DNA of 64,000 nt from the NCBI RefSeq assembly GCF_000165505.1, contig NC_014632.1, forward strand, positions 744,001 to 808,000, given 5' to 3'. The notes below the pieces were generated by a model. That model was not told the DNA's origin. It ran no database searches and saw only the letters and a list, made by a program, of their open reading frames with translations. The translations under genes were made by a program, and so were the position numbers. This document shows positions 18,811 through 28,473 of this stretch, piece by piece (the first letter of the stretch is position 1; every line of letters begins with the position of its first letter). Origin of the DNA: Ilyobacter polytropus DSM 2926 (GTDB lineage: Bacteria; Fusobacteriota; Fusobacteriia; Fusobacteriales; Fusobacteriaceae).

Positions 18811-20280
18811 ATGAGATACGTTAGTACTAGGGGAAACCTTGAAAAAAGTTATTCGGCAGCAGAAGCCATAAGAGAGGGAATGGTTCCAGGAGGAGGACTT
18901 TTTGTACCTGAGAGTTTTCCTAAATTTACTCTTGACGAAATAAACAGCTTGAAAAAACTTAACTACCAAGAAGTTTCTATTGAAGTACTGAAAAAATATC
19001 TTTCTGACTATACAGAAGAAGAGATAAAAGAATGTGTAGAGGGTGCTTACAGCGACATTAATTTCTCACACAAAGAAAGAACTCCTGTGGTGAAAGTCGA
19101 GGATGAAGTATATGTAATGGAACTATGGCATGGTCCAACAGCTGCATTTAAGGATATGGCACTTCAGCTTATGCCAAGACTCTTTGTGAAAGCTAGAGAG
19201 AAAACAAATGCTGTAGACGATACCCTTATACTTGTTGCTACTTCTGGTGATACTGGAAAGGCAGCTCTTGAAGGATTTAAAAATCTTAAGGGGATTAAAG
19301 TAGTTGTTTTTTATCCAGAAGAGGGTGTAAGCCAGGTTCAAAAACTTCAAATGATAACAACAGAGGGAGATAATCTAACTGTTTCTGCATTAAAAGGGAA
19401 CTTTGATGACTGCCAGACAGGTGTAAAGGATATTTTTTCAGACGAAGAGTTTAATAGTATTTTGAAAGGCCTAGAGCTGTCTTCGGCAAATTCCATAAAT
19501 CTAGGCAGACTTCTTCCTCAAGTAATATACTATTTTAAGGCCTATGCACAGATGCTGAGAGACAATGAAATTACCCTAGGGGAAAAAGTGGACTTCTGTG
19601 TTCCAACAGGAAACTTTGGAAATATACTAGCAGGTTATTATGCTATGGAAATGGGTCTTCCAGTTGGAAAACTGATCTGTGCTTCTAATAAAAACAATGT
19701 TTTGACAGACTTTCTTCAGAGCGGAACCTATGACAAAAAAAGAGATTTTCATAAAACAATGAGTCCATCTATGGATATTTTAGTTTCTTCAAATCTTGAA
19801 AGATTTCTTTATCATACACTGGGAGATGCTGACAAAGTTTCTAAGATCTACGAAAGGTTCAATAGAGACGGAGTTTTCAGTATAGAAAAGCAGGAGCTAG
19901 AAAATATTCAGAATATTATGGAATCTGGATACACTGATGAAGATATGTGTATAGATACAATAAAAAATGTTTTTGAAAATGATAACTATATAATGGACAC
20001 TCATACTTCGGTAGCTATGAATGTAGCACTTAGAAAAAAAACTGAAAGAAAAGTAGTAGTATTATCCACAGCCAGTATATATAAATTTCCTTCAAGTGTC
20101 TTAAGGTCATTTGGGAAACAGGGAGAAACTGAGTTTAAAGAAATAGAGATGTTAAATGAAATAACAGGTGTAGAACTTCACAGTGCAGTAAAAGGGATAG
20201 ATAAACTTCCTGTACTCCATAAAAACTGCATAGAAAAAGATGGAATGAAAGAATTTTTGGAAAATCTAATAAAAAAATAA
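18811..20280 (+). CDS. thrC: Threonine synthase
   Basis: This PLP enzyme converts O-phosphohomoserine to threonine. The PLP lysine is Lys114 in GPTAAFKDMALQ, and VATSGDTGKAAL is the phosphate-binding loop. Length (489 aa) fits the long bacterial form with MRYVSTRG at the N-terminus. It closes the operon, which encodes the whole path from aspartate to threonine. Confidence 0.97.
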   Translation: MRYVSTRGNLEKSYSAAEAIREGMVPGGGLFVPESFPKFTLDEINSLKKLNYQEVSIEVLKKYLSDYTEEEIKECVEGAYSDINFSHKERTPVVKVEDEVYVMELWHGPTAAFKDMALQLMPRLFVKAREKTNAVDDTLILVATSGDTGKAALEGFKNLKGIKVVVFYPEEGVSQVQKLQMITTEGDNLTVSALKGNFDDCQTGVKDIFSDEEFNSILKGLELSSANSINLGRLLPQVIYYFKAYAQMLRDNEITLGEKVDFCVPTGNFGNILAGYYAMEMGLPVGKLICASNKNNVLTDFLQSGTYDKKRDFHKTMSPSMDILVSSNLERFLYHTLGDADKVSKIYERFNRDGVFSIEKQELENIQNIMESGYTDEDMCIDTIKNVFENDNYIMDTHTSVAMNVALRKKTERKVVVLSTASIYKFPSSVLRSFGKQGETEFKEIEMLNEITGVELHSAVKGIDKLPVLHKNCIEKDGMKEFLENLIKK

Positions 20281-20315
20281 ATTTTAAAATTTATCAGAGG
20301 TTAAACATGTAAAAG

Positions 20316-20345
20316 GGGGTGTCTAGAATACTAGATGCCTCTTTA
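20316..20345 (+). terminator. Probable terminator of the threonine operon
   Basis: A hairpin GGTGTCTAG / CTAGATGCC (two G-U pairs, loop AATA) is followed by a broken T-rich tail. Strength is moderate. Confidence 0.6.
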
Positions 20346-20365
20346 TTGTTTAAAAATAAATAAAT

Positions 20366-20393
20366 TTGACATATTAGGTAAAACTGATATAAT
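20366..20393 (+). promoter_or_regulatory. Promoter of the TSCPD gene
   Basis: Consensus TTGACA (20366-20371) and TATAAT (20388-20393) are spaced by 16 bp, about 30 bp before the gene start. Confidence 0.8.
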
Positions 20394-20424
20394 TTTTATA
20401 TAAAAATTTTAGGAGGAAAAAATT

Positions 20425-20664
20425 ATGAAGACATTTAAAACTTCAGGGGTCTGTGCAAGAGAGATCTCTTTTAAAGTAGATGGAGATGTTATTGAAAGTG
20501 TTGTTTTTAAAGGTGGATGCAGTGGAAATACCCAGGGTCTAAGTGCTCTACTAACAGGAATGAAGGTAGATGACGTAATAGAAAGGCTCTCTGGGATGAA
20601 CTGTGGATCAAGAGAAACATCTTGTCCTGATCAGTTGGCAAAAGCCTTAAAAGAGTTATTATGA
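20425..20664 (+). CDS. TSCPD-domain small protein
   Basis: This 79-residue protein has the TSCPD family pattern: an N-terminal SGVCAREISF, a GGCSGNTQGLSAL core and the C-terminal SRETSCPDQLAKAL. Conserved cysteines (11, 32, 60, 67) suggest metal or nucleotide binding. The domain also occurs at the end of vitamin B12-dependent ribonucleotide reductases, but the stand-alone form has no established function. It is monocistronic, with its own promoter and terminator. Confidence 0.85.
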   Translation: MKTFKTSGVCAREISFKVDGDVIESVVFKGGCSGNTQGLSALLTGMKVDDVIERLSGMNCGSRETSCPDQLAKALKELL

Positions 20665-20704
20665 TGAAAGATTGATATAAAAATGATTGTTTTTTCATCT
20701 TTTT
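20663..20704 (+). terminator. Terminator after the TSCPD gene
   Basis: GATGAAA (20663-20669) pairs with TTTCATC (20693-20699), followed by a T run. The loop is long (23 nt), so strength is uncertain. Confidence 0.45.
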
Positions 20705-20715
20705 AAACAAAAATA

Positions 20716-20852
20716 TTTTCTTGAGAAGAAAATAATGTTATAATACATACGTAATAGAATATTTTCAAGAAATAATAAGATGAAAAATTATTGATGATAA
20801 CTTTAATAGTATACCATCGGAGAAAAACATCTTGGTAACAAGATGTTTTTCT
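20716..20852 (+). promoter_or_regulatory. Promoter and strong hairpin before ftsI; leader or small RNA
   Basis: A weak -35 TTTTCT (20716-20721), 17-bp spacer and consensus TATAAT (20739-20744) are followed about 75 nt later by a perfect 14-bp hairpin (20821-20834 / 20839-20852, loop GTAA) ending in TTTTTCTT. The transcript could be a short RNA of about 100 nt or a leader of the transpeptidase gene. The rest of 20853-20962 is AT-rich with nothing recognisable until an AGGAGG at 20949. Confidence 0.4.
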
Positions 20853-21175
20853 TAAAGATAGCTTGTGAAGTTCGTGAAAAAAGTTGTAATATTATTGAAT
20901 ATAAATTATAATTAATTGATATTAAAAACTAAAAGTTATTTTTGTCTAGGAGGCAACTTTTCATGCTATCAAAAAAGGTTAAAATAAAAGTACTGACAGG
21001 GGTTTTTTTTGTCTCTGATTTTACTTTTTATTTATAAGGAAATGCACACTTTACTGTTTGGGATGTCACTTTTTTATTTTTTTTACTTTACATAATAAGT
21101 AGAGATAGTGAAAAATACAAGTATTCTAATTTCACAACCAGAAGTAAAAATCTTTCGAGGACCTGTCTTTTTTTT

Positions 21176-23074
21176 ATGTTGATTTTGATAACACGTCTGT
21201 ATCAAGTACAGGTGATAGAGCATAAAAAGTATGAAAAGACACTTGTTGACCAAGTAGAGGCAACTTATTCGATTATGGGTAATAGAGGTAAAATTTTGGA
21301 TTTTAGAGGAAAACCTTTAGCTTATAATTCAAATTTATATACAGTAGCTATAGATCCTAGAAGAGTTTATAAATTTGAGACTGCAATGAATGCCCTAGAG
21401 GAGATAGATAAAAATCATATTAAAATAGGGTATAGGGCACTAAAAAAAAAATTACCTTCTTTATCTGAGTCTAAATATAAAATAATAGCTAAAAATGTAG
21501 AAGAAGATAAAAAAGAAGAGATAGAGAAACTAATAAAGGAAAAATATAAACTCAAACACAACGAAATATTCTTTCAGAAAAAAGGTAACAGAGAGTATTA
21601 TAGAAAAGAAATATTTTCATATCTGGTTGGAATTACAGGGTTTACTAAAAAATCAAAAGATTCTAAAACAGGAATTTTCGGAGTGGAAAGAAAGTATGAA
21701 AAGTATCTTAGAGCCAGAACAATAACAAAAAAAGATATATTTACCAGAAGTCGTTTTATGAGACTTCCAACGGCATCAGATGAGTTGGAAATATCTGCAA
21801 ATGGTAAAAATATCTATTTAACTATAGATTATTTTTTACAATATATACTCAATGAAGAAGTGAAAAAACAATTTGACAACACCAGGGCTGAAATGGGTCT
21901 AGGACTGATAATGGATCCAAATACAGGCAGAATACTAGCTACATCAATATTCAACAAAAGCCCCCAGAAAAACCTAAAAAATCAGATAATACAGAGTCAG
22001 TATGAACCTGGTTCTACATTTAAACCTCTGATTGTGGCGGCTGGGATGGAAGAGGGATTGATTTCTCCTAATGATACCTTTGATGTGGGAGATGGTAAAA
22101 TAGTAAGACACAGGCACACCATAAGGGAAAGCAGCAGACACACAAAGGGAATATTGTCTACAGAAGAGGTATTGAAAAAATCCAGTAACGTGGGAATGGT
22201 ACTTATAAGCGACAAATTCAGCAATGAAACATTTGAAAAATATCTTGAAAAGTTTGGTCTAGAAGATAGAACTAAGGTGGATCTTCCCGGAGAGTTAAAA
22301 CCATATATGCAACATTACAATAAATGGGATGGTCTTAAAAAAAATACAATGGCTTTTGGTCAGGGGATAGCAATAACCCCTATACAACTAGCAACGGCTT
22401 TTTCATCGGTAATAAACGGAGGAGTACTTTATCAGCCTTATGTGGTTGATAGAATAGCCGGAGATGACGGAGTAGTAATACGAAGAAATACACCTCAAAA
22501 GGTGAGAAGGGTGATATCTCCTAAGATTTCACAAGAGATGAGAAGTATGCTCGAACATGTGGTAGCTGATGGTACAGGTAAAAATGCAGCCATAGATGGT
22601 TATAGAATCGGAGGAAAGACAGGAACAGCCCAGATAAGTTCTAAGGGCGGCTATCTCAGGGGCGAATATCTAGCGTCCTTTATAGGTTTCTTTCCGGCAA
22701 ATAACCCACAGTATTTAATGCTCTTTATGTTTTTGAAGCCACAGGCAGATATTTACTATAAGAAGTTTGGTGGATCTGTAGCTGCCCCAGTATTTAAAGA
22801 GGTTGCCAAGAGAATAATAAAGTACAACGACATCCTTCCGGGAGATGTGGAATATCTTGGAGATTCTGAAATGGAATTTCCAGAAAATAGTTCTAATGAA
22901 CCTCTGGTTGAAATGCCTGATCTTTCTGGGAAAAGTGCCAGAGAGGTACTGAAGATATTAGGTAAACTGGGTATAGAGGTTAAAATTTCGGGAACTGGGT
23001 TGGTGGATTCACAATGGCCGAAAAAGGGTACCGCTCTTGAAAAAATAAATAAGGTGAAAATTCACCTGAAATAG
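21176..23074 (+). CDS. ftsI: PBP2/FtsI-type peptidoglycan transpeptidase with PASTA domain
   Basis: It cross-links septal peptidoglycan. Catalytic motifs are intact: STFK with Ser280, SSN, and KTGTAQ. One PASTA domain (about 580-632) closes the protein, as in SpoVD/PBP2x. The ATG at 21176 cuts into the middle of the membrane anchor and lacks a good SD. The same frame is open back to 21038, and an AGGAGG-preceded ATG lies further up at 20963. The 5' end is therefore probably misread or frameshifted. priA follows after 11 bp. Confidence 0.88.
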   Translation: MLILITRLYQVQVIEHKKYEKTLVDQVEATYSIMGNRGKILDFRGKPLAYNSNLYTVAIDPRRVYKFETAMNALEEIDKNHIKIGYRALKKKLPSLSESKYKIIAKNVEEDKKEEIEKLIKEKYKLKHNEIFFQKKGNREYYRKEIFSYLVGITGFTKKSKDSKTGIFGVERKYEKYLRARTITKKDIFTRSRFMRLPTASDELEISANGKNIYLTIDYFLQYILNEEVKKQFDNTRAEMGLGLIMDPNTGRILATSIFNKSPQKNLKNQIIQSQYEPGSTFKPLIVAAGMEEGLISPNDTFDVGDGKIVRHRHTIRESSRHTKGILSTEEVLKKSSNVGMVLISDKFSNETFEKYLEKFGLEDRTKVDLPGELKPYMQHYNKWDGLKKNTMAFGQGIAITPIQLATAFSSVINGGVLYQPYVVDRIAGDDGVVIRRNTPQKVRRVISPKISQEMRSMLEHVVADGTGKNAAIDGYRIGGKTGTAQISSKGGYLRGEYLASFIGFFPANNPQYLMLFMFLKPQADIYYKKFGGSVAAPVFKEVAKRIIKYNDILPGDVEYLGDSEMEFPENSSNEPLVEMPDLSGKSAREVLKILGKLGIEVKISGTGLVDSQWPKKGTALEKINKVKIHLK

Positions 23075-23085
23075 GTGTTTAAAAT

Positions 23086-25371
23086 ATGAGATATTACGGA
23101 GTTTATGTAGACGGGACAAACGACTTTTTTACCTATTGCGACATGAAAGATGAATTTAATATAGGAGAGAGAGTTGCAGTTCCTTTTAGAGGAAGAATAA
23201 AAAGTGGTCTGATAGTTTACAGGGAAATGTCTGAGAACTTTGAGTTTAAAGTTCTTTCTATAACCAGAAAATTAGATAGTCATATTCATCTTTCTAAGGC
23301 TATGGTAAAGCTATTATTATGGATGAAAAATTATTATCTTTGCTCTTTTGGACAAAGTTTTGGAGCCGCTGTTCCAGGCAACCTGAAGGTAGAATACTCT
23401 TATAACTACAGATTTATAGAAGAAATTCCTATAAAAACAGAGGAAGAAAAAAAAATCGGAGATTATTTCAGAGAAAAATCAGAAGTAACAAAAACTACTT
23501 TGTATAAAAATTTTTCTAAGGATCTTATTAAAAGTGCTTTGGAAAATAAAATTCTAAAAGGTAAAAACAAACTAACAATTGGAGATAATTTAAAAGAAGA
23601 GTATTTTGAATTGTCAGAATATTTTTCTCAGAGGATGTGTGTAACTAAAGCAACCTTAGAAAAGAAGTTTTCTAAGGAGTTAATAGATAAAATGGTCAGA
23701 CGTGGGTCACTTTCATTGGAAAAGACCTTAAAAGACAAGAGAAAAACTTATGATATAGATGAGGCTGACGGGATATACTCTAAAGAAAGCACAGTTTTGA
23801 ATAAAGAACAGGAAACAGCAGTATCAGAGATAGAAAATTCAAAAAAAAGGTATTTTCTTTTAAAAGGTGTTACCGGTTCTGGAAAGACAGAAGTATATCT
23901 GAGGCTTATAAGAAAGGCCTTAGAAAGAAATCAAGGTTCTATCTTTTTAGTTCCTGAGATCTCCCTAACTCCACAGATGGTAAAGAGGTTCAAAGGTGAA
24001 TTCAGGGAAAATATAGCTATTTTACACAGTAAACTAACTCCTGTACAAAGAGCAAAGGAGTGGCTCAGTATCTATACCGGAGAAAAGAAAGTGGTTCTTG
24101 GAGTAAGGTCTGCGGTATTTGCACCTGTGAAAAATCTTAAATATGTTATAATAGACGAGGAACATGAAGCAACCTATAAACAGGACAGTAACCCAAGATA
24201 CAATGCAAAGTATGTTGGGATAAAAAGAGGGGAGTTAGAAGATGCAAAGGTTGTATTAGGATCGGCAACCCCTTCAATAGAAAGTTATTTTTTTGCAAAG
24301 GAGGGAGTTTTTAAACTCCTAGAACTGAATGAACGTTACAATGGTGCAAATCTACCAAAACTAAAGTTAGTGGATATGAAGGATGAGAAGAGCCATTATT
24401 TCAGCAGGGAACTTCTGAAAGATATGTCTGAAACTTTAAGAAAAGACGAGCAGATAATGTTACTGCTAAACAGAAAAGGTTATTCTACATATATTCAATG
24501 TCTAGAATGCGGCCATGTAGAGGAATGTCCTCATTGCTCTATAACCATGAATTATTATATGAGCCAGGGGATCTATAAATGCAACTACTGCGGGGAAACC
24601 AAAAGATATACAGGAACCTGCAGCAAATGTAAAAGTAAGAATCTGAGCCACATGGGAAAAGGAACAGAAAGACTCGAAGAAGAGATAAGAAAGCACTTTG
24701 ATGTGGGGATAATAAGAGTTGATTCTGAAAGTAGCAGAGAAAGGGACTTTTATGATAATATGTATAGAGAGTTTCTGGAGAAGAAATACCATATAATGCT
24801 TGGAACTCAGATAATATCTAAGGGTTTTCATTTTCCAAATGTAACTCTGGTAGGGGTTATAAATGCCGATTCCATAATGAATTTTCCGGACTTTCGTTCT
24901 GGTGAAAAGACTTTTCAGCTGGTGAGTCAGGTAGCTGGAAGGGCCGGTAGGGAAAGTAAAAAAGGAGAGGTTCTGATACAGACTTTTCAGCCGGAAAATC
25001 ATGTGATGAAAAGAATAATAAAAGGCGACTATGAAGGATTTTATACTGATGAGATTGAGACTAGAAAAATACTCTCGTATCCGCCCTTTTCAAGAATTAT
25101 AAATATAATAATAACCTCAACAATAGAGGAGGGCCTAGAAAACTATGCCAAAAGATTTTATGATATGATAAAAGACAAGGGTATAGAGGTCTACGGGCCT
25201 ATGAAAGCCCCTATATATAGGATTAAGGGAAGATACAGATATCAGATTTTTTTAAAGGGAACAAGAAAGAAGATGAATGCAGTAAAACCTTTCCTTGAGA
25301 GATGCAGCTGCGAACTTCGAGATGAAAAATACAGAGTGGTCATAGATGTTGACCCGATAAATTTAATGTAA
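23086..25371 (+). CDS. priA: Primosomal protein N', replication restart helicase
   Basis: This superfamily 2 DNA helicase reloads the replisome at stalled forks. Walker A GVTGSGKTEVYL, the DEEH box (IDEEHEATYK) and a zinc-binding cysteine cluster (CLECGHVEECPHC, then CNYCG and CSKCKSK) are present in the usual order. At 761 aa it is full length. It is 4 nt before the def ribosome site, in one operon with def and fmt, a common bacterial arrangement. Confidence 0.97.
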   Translation: MRYYGVYVDGTNDFFTYCDMKDEFNIGERVAVPFRGRIKSGLIVYREMSENFEFKVLSITRKLDSHIHLSKAMVKLLLWMKNYYLCSFGQSFGAAVPGNLKVEYSYNYRFIEEIPIKTEEEKKIGDYFREKSEVTKTTLYKNFSKDLIKSALENKILKGKNKLTIGDNLKEEYFELSEYFSQRMCVTKATLEKKFSKELIDKMVRRGSLSLEKTLKDKRKTYDIDEADGIYSKESTVLNKEQETAVSEIENSKKRYFLLKGVTGSGKTEVYLRLIRKALERNQGSIFLVPEISLTPQMVKRFKGEFRENIAILHSKLTPVQRAKEWLSIYTGEKKVVLGVRSAVFAPVKNLKYVIIDEEHEATYKQDSNPRYNAKYVGIKRGELEDAKVVLGSATPSIESYFFAKEGVFKLLELNERYNGANLPKLKLVDMKDEKSHYFSRELLKDMSETLRKDEQIMLLLNRKGYSTYIQCLECGHVEECPHCSITMNYYMSQGIYKCNYCGETKRYTGTCSKCKSKNLSHMGKGTERLEEEIRKHFDVGIIRVDSESSRERDFYDNMYREFLEKKYHIMLGTQIISKGFHFPNVTLVGVINADSIMNFPDFRSGEKTFQLVSQVAGRAGRESKKGEVLIQTFQPENHVMKRIIKGDYEGFYTDEIETRKILSYPPFSRIINIIITSTIEEGLENYAKRFYDMIKDKGIEVYGPMKAPIYRIKGRYRYQIFLKGTRKKMNAVKPFLERCSCELRDEKYRVVIDVDPINLM

Positions 25372-25384
25372 TGAGGTGATAAAT

Positions 25385-25897
25385 ATGATTTATGATATAA
25401 GAACTTACGGTGACCCTGTTCTGAGAAAAGAGGCGCTGCCAGTGGAAGATGTAAATGATGAGATAAGAGAGATAATAGACAGTATGGTTGAAAGCATGCA
25501 TGAAGCCGGTGGAGTAGGCTTAGCAGCACCTCAGATCGGGGTAAGCAAGAGGATATTTGTAATTGATATAGAGGACGGTAAAATAAGGAAAGTTATAAAC
25601 CCTGAATTTTTAGAATTCTCAAAAGAGATTGTAGAGCATGAAGAGGGATGCCTTAGTGTACCGGGAGTTTATAAAAAAGTAAAAAGACCAGCAAGAGTCA
25701 AAATAAAATATACTAACGAAAATGGAGAAAAGGTAATAGAAGAAGCAGAAGGACTTCTTTCTAGAGCATTTCAACACGAAGCAGACCATTTAGACGCCAC
25801 TCTTTTTGTGGATAAATTGTCTCCTGTGGCCAAAAGAATGGTTTCAAAAAAATTACAAGCACTGAAAAAAGAGACTGAAAAAAAGGACATTAAATAG
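25385..25897 (+). CDS. def: Peptide deformylase
   Basis: This metallo-hydrolase removes the formyl group from nascent proteins. All three motifs are present: GVGLAAPQIG, EGCLSV and QHEADHLD, giving the Cys-His-His metal site. I chose ATG 25385 (170 aa, MIYDIRTYGDPVLR) over the upstream GTG at 25376, because GAGGTGAT overlaps that GTG and is correctly spaced for the ATG. It is paired with fmt, which adds the formyl group. Confidence 0.97.
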   Translation: MIYDIRTYGDPVLRKEALPVEDVNDEIREIIDSMVESMHEAGGVGLAAPQIGVSKRIFVIDIEDGKIRKVINPEFLEFSKEIVEHEEGCLSVPGVYKKVKRPARVKIKYTNENGEKVIEEAEGLLSRAFQHEADHLDATLFVDKLSPVAKRMVSKKLQALKKETEKKDIK

Positions 25898-25911
25898 AGA
25901 GGATGGTTTGA

Positions 25912-26856
25912 TTGAGAATACTTTTTATGGGTACCCCGGATTTTGCGGTACCGTCACTTGATTTATTAAATAAACACCATGAAATTGCAGGGGTTTTTAC
26001 AAAAATAGACAAACCTAATATGAGGGGTAAAAGAATAAAATTTACACCGGTAAAAGAGTATGCGTTAAAACATGAAATTCCTGTGCACCAGCCAAAATCG
26101 GTCAAAACCGATGAAACATTGGATCTTGTGAGAGAGATAAATCCTGACCTAATAGTTGTGGTGGCATATGGTAAGATTCTTCCGAAAGAACTTATCGAAA
26201 TCCCAAAATACGGAGTTATAAATGTTCACTCCTCTCTTTTGCCTAAATACAGAGGAGCGGCGCCTATTCATGCTGCAATAATAAACGGAGATACAGAGTC
26301 GGGAGTGTCTATAATGTACATTGCAGAAGAGCTAGATGCAGGCGATGTCATACTTCAAGGGAAGACACCTATAAATGATGAGGACACCTTAGAAACCCTC
26401 CATGACAGGTTGATGAGTATAGGGGCAGAAACACTTTTAGAGGCTGTAGATCTAATCGGAAAAGAAAAGGCTCCTAGAATATCCCAGGATCACGAAAAAG
26501 CGACCTTTGTAAAACCTTTTAAAAAAGAGGACTGTGAAATAAATTGGAATCAAGAAAATTTTAAAATATATAATTTTGTAAGAGGAATGAATCCTTTTCC
26601 AAGTGCACATACATATAACCAGGGTAAAATCTACAAAATCTACAAAGTTGAAAAAATCTCACGTGAATACGAGGGAGAGCCAGGGGAAATAGTTGAATTA
26701 CTAAAGGGAAGGGGCCCTGTTGTAAAAACTGGCAACGGAAGTGTGATAATCGCCGAAGCTAAGCCTGAAAACAAAAAAAAGCTTACGGGTCCAGACCTTG
26801 TTAACGGAAATTATTTTAGTATTGGCGAGAAATTTGAGAACAGCAAAATAAAATAG
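25912..26856 (+). CDS. fmt: Methionyl-tRNA formyltransferase
   Basis: It formylates Met-tRNAfMet using 10-formyl-tetrahydrofolate. MRILFMGTPDFAVPSL, HSSLLPKYRGAAPI and the downstream LDAGDVI segment identify it. Length (314 aa) is normal. Translation starts at TTG 25912 behind AGAGGATGG. FolD, encoded two genes later, supplies its folate cofactor. Confidence 0.97.
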   Translation: MRILFMGTPDFAVPSLDLLNKHHEIAGVFTKIDKPNMRGKRIKFTPVKEYALKHEIPVHQPKSVKTDETLDLVREINPDLIVVVAYGKILPKELIEIPKYGVINVHSSLLPKYRGAAPIHAAIINGDTESGVSIMYIAEELDAGDVILQGKTPINDEDTLETLHDRLMSIGAETLLEAVDLIGKEKAPRISQDHEKATFVKPFKKEDCEINWNQENFKIYNFVRGMNPFPSAHTYNQGKIYKIYKVEKISREYEGEPGEIVELLKGRGPVVKTGNGSVIIAEAKPENKKKLTGPDLVNGNYFSIGEKFENSKIK

Positions 26857-26872
26857 CTTAGGAGGAGTAATC

Positions 26873-27535
26873 GTGATTAGTTTGGTGACTGACAAAGAAA
26901 AAATATCCCCGAGGGTAATAGAGAGGCTGACTAGATATTTAAGATGTCTGGAAAATCTCTCTCCTGATGATTACATATCTTCTGAGGAGATGGCTGAAAG
27001 AATGGGGCTTACAGCTGCTCAAATCAGAAAAGATCTATCGAATTTCATTTCAGATTTTGGAGAGGGTTTCGGAGTGAGAGGAAAAGGGTATCAAGTAAGG
27101 ATTTTGTACAGCGGAATAGAGAAAATTTTAGGAGTTCATAAAACAAATAATATAATAATCATAGGTGCCGGAAGACTAGGAGGAGCTCTCCTTGCAGAGC
27201 CTGAGTTTACAAAGGAAAGTTTTAACGTAATAGGTGTATTTGATGTAGCAGAGTACAAGGTAGGAAAAGAAGTAAACGGAATAAAAATAAGACATACTTC
27301 TGAGATAGAATACTTTTTGAATACAAAAGATAGGGTTGATATAGCTATTCTTACTGTTCCTAAAGGAGTTGCTCAGGATATAGCTACAACTTTAATAAAG
27401 GCAGGGGTTAAGTCCTTCCTAAATTTTGCACCTTTGAAACTAGAAGTCCCTGAAGATGTAGTGGTATCTAATATAGATTTGTACGGGAAACTTCAAGAAC
27501 TAAATTACTGGAAGGAGAAAGTAAATCAATGGTAG
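26873..27535 (+). CDS. rex: Redox-sensing repressor Rex
   Basis: Rex represses fermentative and redox genes when the NADH/NAD+ ratio is low. A winged-helix N-terminal domain (about 1-80, with SSEEMAERMGLTAAQIRKDLS) is followed by a Rossmann domain with GAGRLGGALL. The GTG start at 26873 follows GGAGGAG. It overlaps folD by 7 bp. The hydrogenase operon in this window is a plausible target, but I found no convincing Rex box there. Confidence 0.95.
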   Translation: MISLVTDKEKISPRVIERLTRYLRCLENLSPDDYISSEEMAERMGLTAAQIRKDLSNFISDFGEGFGVRGKGYQVRILYSGIEKILGVHKTNNIIIIGAGRLGGALLAEPEFTKESFNVIGVFDVAEYKVGKEVNGIKIRHTSEIEYFLNTKDRVDIAILTVPKGVAQDIATTLIKAGVKSFLNFAPLKLEVPEDVVVSNIDLYGKLQELNYWKEKVNQW

Positions 27536-28377
27536 TTATAGATGGTAAAAAAATATCCGCAGAGATAAAGGAAGAGGTAAAAAAGGAAGTAGCAAAGTAT
27601 AAAGGAAGTGCAGGTCAGACTCCTGGTTTGGCAGTGGTTTTGGTAGGAGAGAATCCAGCTTCGAAGGTTTATGTAAACTCAAAGGTTAAAAGCTGCGGAG
27701 ATTTGGGTTTTTATTCGGAAAAACATGTTTTAGATGAAAATTCAAGTGAAAAGGAAGTCCTAGAATTAATAGATAAACTCAATGAAAATGAGAAAATTCA
27801 TGGAATATTAGTTCAGTTGCCACTTCCAAAACATATAGACGAAAAAAAAGTTACAAACAGAATAGCTTCAGAAAAAGATGTAGACGGTTTTAAACCTGAA
27901 AATCTCGGAAAAGTCATGATAGGTGAAGATGACGGATTTAAATCTTGTACGCCTTACGGAGTGATAGAGTTACTTAAAAGAAGTGGTATAGAGATAGCCG
28001 GAAAAGATGCAGTGATAGTAGGAAGAAGTAACATAGTTGGTAAGCCTCTGGTAGGGCTTTTGATCAGTGAAAGTGCCACAGTGACTATATGTCACAGCAG
28101 AACTAAAAATTTGGCAGAAAAAACCAAACAGGCGGACATACTGATAGCTGCTGTTGGTAAAGCTGGATTTATAAAAAAAGATATGGTAAAAGAGGGAGCA
28201 GTAGTCATAGATGTAGGTATAAACAGAAATGAAGCAGGAAAACTCTGCGGAGATGTTGAATTTGATGAAGTGGCTCCAATGACCTCTGCAATAACACCTG
28301 TTCCCGGTGGAGTAGGACCAATGACAATTGCTATGCTGATGAAGAATACCATGGAATCATTTAAGAGATCACTGTAA
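27529..28377 (+). CDS. folD: Methylene-tetrahydrofolate dehydrogenase/cyclohydrolase
   Basis: This bifunctional enzyme interconverts 5,10-methylene-, methenyl- and 10-formyl-tetrahydrofolate with NADP. The catalytic YVNSKVKSCGDLG, GILVQLPLPKHID and VGRSNIVGKPL motifs are present. Length (282 aa) is normal. It provides 10-formyl-THF for Fmt, which fits its place in the fmt-rex-folD run. Confidence 0.97.
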   Translation: MVVIDGKKISAEIKEEVKKEVAKYKGSAGQTPGLAVVLVGENPASKVYVNSKVKSCGDLGFYSEKHVLDENSSEKEVLELIDKLNENEKIHGILVQLPLPKHIDEKKVTNRIASEKDVDGFKPENLGKVMIGEDDGFKSCTPYGVIELLKRSGIEIAGKDAVIVGRSNIVGKPLVGLLISESATVTICHSRTKNLAEKTKQADILIAAVGKAGFIKKDMVKEGAVVIDVGINRNEAGKLCGDVEFDEVAPMTSAITPVPGGVGPMTIAMLMKNTMESFKRSL

Positions 28378-28398
28378 ATTTATTGGGATATTTTTGAC

Positions 28399-28427
28399 TT
28401 GAAAATCTATACTGAAAATGCTAAAAT
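28399..28427 (+). promoter_or_regulatory. Promoter of the UPF0735-accB unit
   Basis: TTGAAA (28399-28404) and TAAAAT (28422-28427) are spaced by 17 bp, about 47 bp before the next start. CTAAAATACATTTTAG forms a small palindrome overlapping the -10. Confidence 0.6.
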
Positions 28428-28473
28428 ACATTTTAGTGGTTTATAAAACATATTTATAGAAGGTGATTGAGGG

